In this document: piece after piece, positions 1 through 5,210 of the stretch | How the letters are laid out: each line of letters begins with the position of its first letter | How positions within the stretch are numbered: position 1 is the stretch's first letter | NCBI GenBank assembly: GCA_030668425.1 | Contig: DAOUTY010000136.1 | Location: 1 to 5,210, forward strand | Origin: Chloroflexota bacterium | GTDB taxonomy: Bacteria > Chloroflexota > Dehalococcoidia > SZUA-161 | Length of the DNA stretch: 5,210 nucleotides | Direction of reading: 5' to 3' | Notes under the pieces: model-generated | Databases searched by the model: none | Told to the model about the DNA's origin: nothing | Seen by the model: the letters and a program-made list of their open reading frames with translations, nothing else | Made by a program: the position numbers and the translations under genes

Positions 1-540
1 AGCGCCAACTGCAAGTATCATCACAAACATTGGATAGGCCAGACTGCGCTTGACTTTGGCTGCCGTAACCTCATCTCTCTCCATATGACCGGACGTATCC
101 CTCAGTACCTGTGACAGGTTACCTACCTCCTCACCAGTTCGCATCAGGTAAACGTAGAAAGGAGGAAAAACAGAGGGATGCTTGCTGCACGCTTCTGAGA
201 ATCGGCTTCCCTTTTCAAGGTCGCTGACCACTTCCGTTAGCACATCCCTGAAAGCTCGCTTCCCAAAACGAGTCTGTATCGACAAGGCTCGCAAGATGGG
301 GATGCCAGCCTCAAGGAGGCTGGCCATATTCCTGCTGAACTGTATCACGTCCCGCCGCTTCACCCCGAAAAAAGAGGGCAACATTTGGTGTGGCGCGGGA
401 ATCTTTATTCGCTTCCTCAAATTGATGATGGTAAGACCGGAGTCCCACAGTATCCGCTCAGCGCCATACTCATTATCAGCAAACAAGACCCCGCTGACTG
501 CACCACCATCAGCTGTAGCCGCAGTATATTTGAACTCCAT
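1..540 (-). CDS. pilC: Type IV pilus / T2SS inner-membrane platform protein PilC/GspF, N-terminal part (3' end outside window)
   Basis: PilC/GspF is the polytopic inner-membrane platform on which the PilB and PilT motors act during pilus assembly and retraction. Translating the minus strand from the ATG at 540 gives 180 codons without a stop up to the window edge, so only the first T2SSF cytoplasmic domain and the very start of the first membrane segment are visible. The N-terminus (MEFKYTAATADGGAVSG) is the usual PilC opening. FSRNMASLLEAGIP (residues 68-81) is the family's F-x-R-x-(L/M)-A-x-L-L-x-A-G-(I/L)-P motif, HPSVFPPFYVYLMRTGEEVG (121-140) matches its HP-x-x-FP-x-x-Y...GE-x-x-G block, and KRSLAYP (164-170) precedes a hydrophobic stretch that should be the first helix. 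The family usually has about 400 residues, so more than half is missing. An AGGGGGAG ribosome binding site 7 nt upstream supports the start. Archetypal PilC and GspF cannot be separated from this fragment; the adjacent pilT favours a pilus. Confidence 0.93.
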   Translation of the reverse strand, partial: MEFKYTAATADGGAVSGVLFADNEYGAERILWDSGLTIINLRKRIKIPAPHQMLPSFFGVKRRDVIQFSRNMASLLEAGIPILRALSIQTRFGKRAFRDVLTEVVSDLEKGSRFSEACSKHPSVFPPFYVYLMRTGEEVGNLSQVLRDTSGHMERDEVTAAKVKRSLAYPMFVMILAVGA

Positions 541-547
541 AGTCACA

Positions 548-555
548 CTCCCCCT
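548..555 (-). promoter_or_regulatory. Ribosome binding site of pilC
   Basis: AGGGGGAG on the minus strand lies 7 nt before the ATG at 540. It is a strong purine-rich Shine-Dalgarno element and decides the start codon of pilC. No upstream gene overlaps it, so pilC initiation looks independent of pilB translation. Confidence 0.75.
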
Positions 556-569
556 GTAATGCTTGTGTT

Positions 570-580
570 ATTCTATACCA
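570..580 (-). promoter_or_regulatory. Candidate extended -10 promoter for pilC
   Basis: On the minus strand the sequence TGGTATAGAAT contains an extended -10 arrangement (TG-n-TATAGA) and, two bases further, TAGAAT, which matches 5 of 6 bases of TATAAT. The best -35 at 17 bp from TAGAAT is TTAGTA, only 3 of 6. It lies in an AT-rich stretch and would give a leader of about 25 nt that includes the pilC ribosome binding site. This is a consensus match only; AT-rich gaps produce such matches by chance. Confidence 0.3.
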
Positions 581-704
581 TTCCCAAATTTATACTAATA
601 CTACAAGACGGTCTATTTAATGTCCATAGTACTTTTGACCCAGGGGACTAGCTACGAACAGGGGATAAATAGTGATTGGGGTAACTGCGGGCAATCAGAG
701 ACAG

Positions 705-2411
705 CTAGAGGATGGTGAACACATTGCGTATGATTTCACCAGGGGTAGTCATCCCGTCCTTGACCTTCTCCATACCATCACGATGCATAGAAACCATTGC
801 CCGCTGGAGTGCCTCCTCTTTGAGCTCACTCGCGGACGCCCCCCGCACTATCATCTTTCTTAGATCATCGCTGAGTACGAGTAGCTCGTACACCCCCACG
901 CGACCCAAGTAACCGCTTCGGGAGCAGAAGTTACATCCCCGGCCAACTGAGAACTTGTCCCTCGCCTCTCCCATCTCCGCCTCATAGGCTGCAGTGTCAG
1001 ATGGCGATACTTCGGCCATTTGTCTGCAATAGGGGCAGACACGCCTCACCAGTCTCTGGGAGAGGCTGCCAATCACTGCCGAGGTAACGAGGAATGGCTC
1101 CACACCCATGTCAACCAAACGAATCAAGGCGCTTACAGCATCATTAGCATGGATTGAACTCAGCACGAGGTGCCCTGTGATAGCCGCCTGTACAGCAGTA
1201 GTAGCAGTCTCAGCATCCCTTATCTCACCAACGAGGATAATATCAGGGTCGAGGCGCATGATCGCTCGCAACCCCACGGGGAAAGTGATGTTAGCCTGCC
1301 TGTTTACCTGAATCTGGTTAATGCCCCTGAAACTGTACTCAATCGGATCTTCGATGGTCATTATGTTACGCTGTTTGGCATCTAATTGCTGCAAAGTTGC
1401 ATACAAGGAGGTTGTCTTGCCCGAACCCGTAGGACCACTTACCAGAATCATCCCGAATGGGGCCGTCGATAGTTTCTCAAACGGTTTCAGAACGGTGGGA
1501 CTCATACCCAAGTCCGGGAGTCTGATCAGCAGCATAGATTTATCCAACACCCTTAGCACCGCCATCTCTCCATGCCCGGTCTCAACTGTGGCCACCCTGA
1601 AGTCAACCTTCTTGTCGCCTATATTGGCGCCAAACTGGCCGTCCTGAGGCCGGCGCCGCTCAGCAATATTCAGGTTAGCCATCACCTTAATCCTGGTCAG
1701 GATGGCTGTGTGAACCCCCAGTGGCAAACGAACTGCATCGTGCAGCACACCATCGATTCTATTTTTCACAAGGAGACAATCTTCCTGGGGTTGTATGTGA
1801 ATGTCCGAGGCTCGGTCTCGTACCGCCTGCGTAAGTATCATATCCACAGCCTGAACAATGGGAGCCTGCCGAAGTACATCGACCTCCGCGCCCTCTGCCA
1901 ATGCTGCATTTACATCCAAATTGAGCCCTGTTATCTGACTGATCTGCTGCTCAATCTGCGACATCAGCGTATAGTTGCTGTCTATGGCTTCATCCAGGCT
2001 CATACCGACGGGGATCACCGTCTCGATCCTTTTTCGCGTTAACGCGGCTATACTGTTGACGGTACGAAAGTCATGCGGCTCATTGGTGGCTATAGTCAGA
2101 GTTTCACCATCCACCGATATCGGTAGGATATTATGCTTTCTGGCAACCTCCTCAGACACCAGCGCTATAGCCTCGGGCTGGATCTCCACGCGAGCAAGAT
2201 TTACAACAGGCACACCATACTTCAAGCTGAGCACAGAGCCCAACACCTCGGAGTCTATCAGACCCTGCTCCACAAGGACTTCGCTCAACTTCTTATTGTT
2301 TTGAGCAACCATCTCCTCAGCGGCCGCAAGATCCGAATCGCTAATGAAAGACCCATTCACCAGCGCAATGCCCAACTCTCTGCTCTCCTGTGAAGCACTC
2401 CAATCAGCCAT
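705..2411 (-). CDS. pilB: Type IV pilus assembly (extension) ATPase PilB / GspE family
   Basis: This is a cytoplasmic hexameric secretion ATPase that powers pilin polymerisation through the PilC platform. The 568 residues are a normal length. An N-terminal MshEN/T2SSE_N-type domain spans about residues 10-150, followed by the linker, the N2 domain with SDIHIQP (202-208), RIDGVLH (218-224) and RRRPQDGQF (252-260), then the RecA-like core: Walker A GPTGSGKT (326-333), Asp box MTIEDPIEY (351-359), Walker B LDPDIILVGEIRD (387-399, Glu396) and His box TGHLVLSSIHAND (412-424). Four cysteines, CPYC (459-462) and CNFC (493-496), form the zinc site typical of PilB/GspE and absent from PilT. All main catalytic elements are present. 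The ATG at 2411 has AGGAG 8 nt upstream. The N-terminal c-di-GMP-binding motifs look degenerate (see findings). GspE of a secretion system is the alternative; the neighbouring pilT makes an extension motor more likely. Confidence 0.96.
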   Translation of the reverse strand: MADWSASQESRELGIALVNGSFISDSDLAAAEEMVAQNNKKLSEVLVEQGLIDSEVLGSVLSLKYGVPVVNLARVEIQPEAIALVSEEVARKHNILPISVDGETLTIATNEPHDFRTVNSIAALTRKRIETVIPVGMSLDEAIDSNYTLMSQIEQQISQITGLNLDVNAALAEGAEVDVLRQAPIVQAVDMILTQAVRDRASDIHIQPQEDCLLVKNRIDGVLHDAVRLPLGVHTAILTRIKVMANLNIAERRRPQDGQFGANIGDKKVDFRVATVETGHGEMAVLRVLDKSMLLIRLPDLGMSPTVLKPFEKLSTAPFGMILVSGPTGSGKTTSLYATLQQLDAKQRNIMTIEDPIEYSFRGINQIQVNRQANITFPVGLRAIMRLDPDIILVGEIRDAETATTAVQAAITGHLVLSSIHANDAVSALIRLVDMGVEPFLVTSAVIGSLSQRLVRRVCPYCRQMAEVSPSDTAAYEAEMGEARDKFSVGRGCNFCSRSGYLGRVGVYELLVLSDDLRKMIVRGASASELKEEALQRAMVSMHRDGMEKVKDGMTTPGEIIRNVFTIL

Positions 2412-2419
2412 CTATCTTT

Positions 2420-2424
2420 CTCCT
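2420..2424 (-). promoter_or_regulatory. Ribosome binding site of pilB
   Basis: AGGAG on the minus strand, 8 nt before the ATG at 2411, is a canonical Shine-Dalgarno site at ideal spacing and fixes the pilB start. Confidence 0.8.
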
Positions 2425-2470
2425 ACAAAGCTCCTGCTCTGTCGCATATATCTGCCAATTCCAAGGTTTT

Positions 2471-2479
2471 ATTTTATCA
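2471..2479 (-). promoter_or_regulatory. Candidate extended -10 promoter for pilB
   Basis: The minus strand reads TGATAAAAT, that is TG-n-TAAAAT, with the hexamer matching 5 of 6 bases of TATAAT and the TG of an extended -10. The -35 region is weak: TTGGTT lies 19 bp upstream and there is no good hexamer at 17 bp. Transcription would begin near 2464 and leave a leader of about 50 nt carrying the AGGAG site. It competes with the promoter candidate immediately upstream; both may function. Confidence 0.45.
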
Positions 2480-2490
2480 CAGACAGCCTC

Positions 2491-2519
2491 AGATTAACCA
2501 AATCCGATATGACTGTCAA
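2491..2519 (-). promoter_or_regulatory. Candidate sigma70-type promoter for pilB
   Basis: A perfect TTGACA -35 (2514-2519, minus strand) is followed at exactly 17 bp by TAATCT (2491-2496). The -10 keeps the first T-A and last T but matches only 3 of 6 bases. The leader would be about 70-75 nt. With the downstream TGATAAAAT element, this makes separate initiation ahead of pilB plausible, independent of the pilT unit. Confidence 0.45.
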
Positions 2520-2542
2520 GCTCACGTATTCGACTACCTTCC

Positions 2543-2573
2543 TCTTGTCAAGCCACCATGAGCTTTGACAAGA
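2543..2573. repeat. 31-bp inverted repeat in the pilT-pilB gap
   Basis: The minus strand reads TCTTGTCAA, 13 bases, then TTGACAAGA: two perfect 9-bp arms. With one bulged A, the pairing extends to 11 bp (a further GC/GC) around an 8-base loop, TCATGGTG. It starts 40 nt after the pilT stop. No T-run follows (GGAAGG does), so it is not a standard intrinsic terminator. It could be an operator, a transcript hairpin that stabilises the pilT mRNA end, or an attenuation element. The minus-strand right arm contains TTGACA; the same CTTGACA heptamer recurs 32 bp downstream as the -35 of the pilB promoter candidate. Confidence 0.6.
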
Positions 2574-2612
2574 CCCCTCAATTGGTAGTATTACTGTGCC
2601 AACCCAAACTTG

Positions 2613-3740
2613 TCACGCCGCTTCTTTAACTGCAAAAGAAGTGGCTTTTCCCTCGGGTTCCGTCTTTTTCCGTCGCTTATTGAAATAGGGCAACAAATCC
2701 TTCTCCATCTGCTCCGGCCGCTGTGCCCGGAGCAGGGCCTCCTCTGCATCGATAATACCCTTCTTCACCAGGTCTCCAAGAGCATGGTCCAGGGTTTGCA
2801 TGCCATTTTGACTGCTCGTCTCAATTACCGTTGCGATCTGGTGAATCTTCCTCTCACGAATCAGATTTCGGATCGCATAATTTGCCAGCAATATCTCGAA
2901 TGCGGCTACTCTCCCTTTCCCGTCAACTCGTGGAACCAGAATTTGCGACAGCACCGCCTCAAGCGTTATCGCCAACTGTACCCTTACTTGCTCGTGCTGC
3001 GATGGAGGAAAATCGCTGATGAGACGATCGATAACATCGGCAGCGCCCTGAGTATGGGCCGTTGCCAGAACGAGGTGACCGGTTTCAGCGGCGTTTATAG
3101 CTGCAGCCGTGGTAGCTACATCACGCATTTCTCCGACAAGAATTACATCGGCATTCTGCCGCAGTGCATGTCTCATCGCTGCAGCAAACGACAGCGTGTC
3201 ATCTCCAAGGTCCCGCTGCACTATAAAGCTTTTCTTATTGGAGTACAGATACTCAATGGGATCCTCAACTGTGACAATTTTCCTGCTCTCCCTTTCATTG
3301 AGATAATCGATCATCGCGGCCTGCGTGGTTGACTTGCCACTGCTGGTAGGGCCAGTCACCAGGACCAGCCCCTTTCGCTTGAGGATCAATGACTTGCAGA
3401 TGTCAGGAAGACCCAACTCATCAATAGAAGGAACCCTGACCGGCAGACAACGGATGGCAAGCGCGATACTTCCCCGTTGCATAGAAGCATTGACTCTAAA
3501 ACGGCCGATGCCGGAGATGCTATAGGCAAAGTCAAGCTCCAACTCCCCATAAAAGGCTTCCCGCTGCTTCTCCGTTGTGATAGACTCAAAAACTTCCTTT
3601 ACCGCCAAAGGAGTCAGTGGCTCGTTTCCAAAAGGGATGAGCTCGTTGCAGAGGCGCAGCATGGGACAAGCTGGCACCCCAAGATGAACGTCTGATGCTC
3701 CCCACTGCATAGCTACTTCGAGAAGTCCGTTGATATCCAT
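2613..3740 (-). CDS. pilT: Type IV pilus retraction ATPase PilT (twitching motility)
   Basis: PilT is a cytoplasmic hexameric ATPase that drives pilus depolymerisation and retraction, giving twitching motility and DNA or surface interactions. The 375-residue protein begins MDINGLLEVAMQWGASDVHL, the standard PilT N-terminus, which confirms the ATG. Core motifs in order: Walker A GPTSSGKST (130-138), Asp box TVEDPIEY (157-164), Walker B DVILVGEMRD (198-207, Glu204), His box TGHLVLATAHT (220-230), and AIRNLIRE (289-296), the PilT signature needed for retraction in studied homologues. It lacks the MshEN domain and the tetracysteine site of PilB. Oddities: Ser133 replaces the usual middle Gly of the P-loop, the His box continues QGAA rather than the common NSA, and the C-terminus carries a basic, low-complexity tail (about 350-375) beyond the conserved region, which makes it slightly longer than typical. 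It begins 3 nt after the GGDEF-HD-GYP gene, so the two are probably co-transcribed. PilU is less likely because the N-terminus and AIRNLIRE fit PilT well. Confidence 0.95.
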   Translation of the reverse strand: MDINGLLEVAMQWGASDVHLGVPACPMLRLCNELIPFGNEPLTPLAVKEVFESITTEKQREAFYGELELDFAYSISGIGRFRVNASMQRGSIALAIRCLPVRVPSIDELGLPDICKSLILKRKGLVLVTGPTSSGKSTTQAAMIDYLNERESRKIVTVEDPIEYLYSNKKSFIVQRDLGDDTLSFAAAMRHALRQNADVILVGEMRDVATTAAAINAAETGHLVLATAHTQGAADVIDRLISDFPPSQHEQVRVQLAITLEAVLSQILVPRVDGKGRVAAFEILLANYAIRNLIRERKIHQIATVIETSSQNGMQTLDHALGDLVKKGIIDAEEALLRAQRPEQMEKDLLPYFNKRRKKTEPEGKATSFAVKEAA

Positions 3741-3743
3741 AAA

Positions 3744-5210
3744 TCACCCTGCCCTATGTGTTTCTACAGGACTTATCCTGAGCTTACTCGCGCGTGGCGG
3801 TTGACCTTCTTTTAGAGCAACAAAGACATCCACAATCCCGGGATCGAATTGTTTACCTGAGCAACGCTTTATTTCCTCCAGAGCCTCCTCCGAAGACATT
3901 TTGCCCTCACGGTAAGGGCGCAGCGAAGTCATAGCATCATAGGAATCTGCCACATTCAAAATCCGAGCGTCAATGGGGATGTTTTCGCCTTTCAGCCCTG
4001 CCGGGTAGCCAGTACCGTCATACCGCTCATGGTGATACTGGATAGCAGCCAAACACCCATTCAAGCCATCAACGTGTTTCAGTATCGCTACCCCCAACTT
4101 AGGATGAGCACGTATCGACTCCCAGTCATCAGCACTCAAAGCGCCCGTCTTCAAAAGCACCGTGTCTGAGACTCCGATCTTCCCAATATCATGCAGCAAG
4201 GCGGCCGCTCGTATTATGGCCATCTTGTCTTCAGAGTAGCCGAGCGCCTCGGCGATTTCCGCCGTGTATTTGCTGACCTTCTTCGAATGACCGTACGTGT
4301 AATGGTCCTTGGCGTCAACCGTGGCCGCCAAGGCATATATTGTGCTCAGCACGCCAGTTTCCCCCTCCAGCCTAACTCCCACTGCCCCAGCGCGCGAGCG
4401 CGTAACTTCGGAGGCCAAGCTTATTCGATTCCTCCCTGCTTCCTTGCTGTAATACAACGCAGTATCTGCCGCCCGAAGAAGCTCTTCCCGCATAACACCA
4501 TCAGTAGGCCATGAAGCTATGCCTACACTACAAGTCATTGCAACTCCTTTGGAGTCCATTTCGCTTTCTATCGTCTTGCGTACCCTCTCAGCTACCGTAT
4601 AGGCATCGTCAAGAGATGCCTGTGGCAGAATAACCGTGAATTCGTCTCCGCCATAGCGAAAAGCCATATCTATCCCTCTGATTGCGCCCATCAGGTATTG
4701 CCCCACTTTGCTGAGGATATTGTCACCTTCAATATGACCATAGATATCGTTGTACGTCTTAAAAAGGTCCATGTCCAAGAAGAGTAAGGAAAATATATCG
4801 CCAAAGCGAGAACACCTTGATATCTCCTCATCAAGGCGCTCGTGGAAATAGCGGTGATTGTATAGCCCGGTCAACTCATCGATATGAGCCCTCTCCCTGG
4901 CTTGAGCGTAAAGCTGGGCATTTTCTATAGCTACCGCCGCTTCATGTACCAGAGTTATGACTAAGTCTACATCATCGCTGGAGTAATGGCCGCCTGACTC
5001 CTTCTTGCTCAATGCAAGAATACCGATCAGCTTGCCTTTGCTCTTTATCGGCACGAGCAACTCCAGTTCCACGCCCTCGATGATATTTCTTTCTGCCTCA
5101 CACAAACCCTTGAACTCCGGGCCTACATCCATGACCTCTCTGGAGAGAGGCCTGTCTTCTCTGTCCAGCCAGCTTACAATCTGGCTGTCCTTGCCCAACT
5201 CTATAGGTAT
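3744..5210 (-). CDS. Hybrid c-di-GMP enzyme: GAF (partial) - GGDEF diguanylate cyclase - HD-GYP phosphodiesterase (5' end outside window)
   Basis: The protein is predicted to make c-di-GMP from two GTP (GGDEF) and to hydrolyse it (HD-GYP), under control of an N-terminal GAF sensor. Numbering from the first visible codon at 5210: residues 1-105 are the C-terminal part of a GAF domain (LVPIKSKGKLIGILAL, then the closing helix AAVAIENAQLY). GGDEF spans about 107-266: DMDLFKTYND (146-155) supplies metal and base contacts, RGID (178-181) is an RxxD inhibitory site exactly five residues before GGDEF (187-191). HD-GYP spans about 287-465: His308, HDIGK (340-344), His369, HHERYDGTGYP (393-403), Asp422. 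All expected catalytic and metal residues are visible. The frame stays open to the edge, and the TTG at 5198 falls inside the GAF fold, so it is not the real start; the missing part should hold the rest of GAF and perhaps further sensor domains. The stop lies 3 nt from pilT, tying it to pilus control. Confidence 0.93.
   Translation of the reverse strand: MPIELGKDSQIVSWLDREDRPLSREVMDVGPEFKGLCEAERNIIEGVELELLVPIKSKGKLIGILALSKKESGGHYSSDDVDLVITLVHEAAVAIENAQLYAQARERAHIDELTGLYNHRYFHERLDEEISRCSRFGDIFSLLFLDMDLFKTYNDIYGHIEGDNILSKVGQYLMGAIRGIDMAFRYGGDEFTVILPQASLDDAYTVAERVRKTIESEMDSKGVAMTCSVGIASWPTDGVMREELLRAADTALYYSKEAGRNRISLASEVTRSRAGAVGVRLEGETGVLSTIYALAATVDAKDHYTYGHSKKVSKYTAEIAEALGYSEDKMAIIRAAALLHDIGKIGVSDTVLLKTGALSADDWESIRAHPKLGVAILKHVDGLNGCLAAIQYHHERYDGTGYPAGLKGENIPIDARILNVADSYDAMTSLRPYREGKMSSEEALEEIKRCSGKQFDPGIVDVFVALKEGQPPRASKLRISPVETHRAG
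3748..3753 (-). promoter_or_regulatory. Ribosome binding site of pilT, inside the end of the upstream gene
   Basis: The minus strand reads GCAGGGTGATTT immediately before the ATG at 3740. The AGGG core falls within the last codons of the GGDEF-HD-GYP gene, whose TGA stop ends 3 nt before the pilT start. This arrangement allows ribosomes ending the first gene to restart on pilT, which is an inference from spacing. Confidence 0.6.

Larger units (their letters stand above)
541..704. other. pilB-pilC intergenic region
   Basis: The 164 bp between the pilB stop and the pilC start contain no open reading frame of note, no tRNA-like structure and no GC-rich hairpin followed by a T-run. Besides the pilC ribosome binding site and the weak promoter candidate, they hold two copies of CAGGGGA on the plus strand (641-647 and 659-665, 18 bp apart) and an AGTACT palindrome (629-634) within a block reading GGGTCAAAAGTACTA on the minus strand. 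These could be regulator half-sites, but nothing identifies the regulator. Gaps of this size between pilB and pilC are larger than in compact pilus operons. Confidence 0.4.
2412..2612. other. pilT-pilB intergenic region
   Basis: This 201-bp gap has no gene. From the pilT side it contains about 40 bp with no evident feature, the 31-bp inverted repeat, the two pilB promoter candidates, an AT-rich initiation region and the pilB ribosome binding site. I found no hairpin plus T-run that would terminate the upstream transcript, so read-through from pilT into pilB remains possible alongside the internal promoter. Confidence 0.55.

Noticed and set aside
182..651. Plus-strand open frames of 125 and 88 codons at the left side
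   Set aside because: They are mostly antisense to pilC, whose minus-strand translation matches the family throughout; the tails into the gap show nothing recognisable.
676..699. GATTG...CAATC hairpin just after the pilB stop as a terminator
   Set aside because: The stem is only 5 bp with a loop of more than 10 bases and no T-run follows.
1572..2042. 156-codon open frame on the plus strand opposite pilB
   Set aside because: It lies fully inside pilB on the other strand, with no ribosome binding site I can support and no family resemblance.
2543..2573. Inverted repeat as a Rho-independent terminator of pilT
   Set aside because: No T-run follows on either strand and the stem is not GC-rich, so it is listed as a repeat or possible operator instead.
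2610..3332. 240-codon open frame on the plus strand opposite pilT
   Set aside because: It is wholly antisense to a clear pilT, shows no recognisable domain or hydrophobic pattern, and is explained by the codon composition of the real gene.
1..5210. tRNA, rRNA, CRISPR, insertion sequence or attachment site
   Set aside because: Apart from the two short gaps, the window is filled by four coding genes; neither gap contains cloverleaf-like, regularly repeated or transposase-related sequence.

Overview
The window is a run of four genes, all transcribed on the minus strand (right to left in these coordinates), for the cytoplasmic and inner-membrane motor of a type IV pilus or type II secretion-like machine plus a cyclic-di-GMP enzyme. 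In transcription order: a GAF-GGDEF-HD-GYP protein cut at its 5' end by the right window edge (3744-5210), pilT retraction ATPase (2613-3740), pilB/gspE extension ATPase (705-2411), and the N-terminal third of the platform protein pilC/gspF, cut by the left edge (1-540). I see no mobile element, RNA gene, CRISPR array or plus-strand gene.

Layout: the signalling gene and pilT are separated by 3 nt, with the pilT ribosome binding site inside the end of the upstream gene, so these two are very probably co-transcribed and perhaps translationally coupled. A 201-bp gap then precedes pilB. It holds a 31-bp inverted repeat and good sigma70-type promoter candidates. A 164-bp gap separates pilB from pilC, with a weaker extended -10 candidate and a strong ribosome binding site. 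The window thus looks like three expression units (signal gene+pilT, pilB, pilC) rather than one tight operon, although read-through is possible because no intrinsic terminator is visible in either gap.

How the genes would work together: PilB polymerises pilin using ATP, PilC is the membrane platform on which the motors act, and PilT depolymerises the pilus. The GGDEF-HD-GYP protein keeps the visible catalytic residues for both making and breaking c-di-GMP, and a GAF sensor domain lies in front. Co-transcription with pilT suggests a local link between c-di-GMP and pilus dynamics. The obvious receptor, the N-terminal MshEN-type domain of PilB, departs from the c-di-GMP-binding consensus at several positions, so how the signal would be read is open.

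Organism: a bacterium of roughly balanced base composition with Shine-Dalgarno starts and sigma70-like promoters. The style of PilB (for example an SSIHAND histidine box followed by LVDMGVEPF) and the GAF-GGDEF-HD-GYP architecture remind me of Chloroflexota, possibly Dehalococcoidia. That is an impression from memory, not a demonstrated placement.
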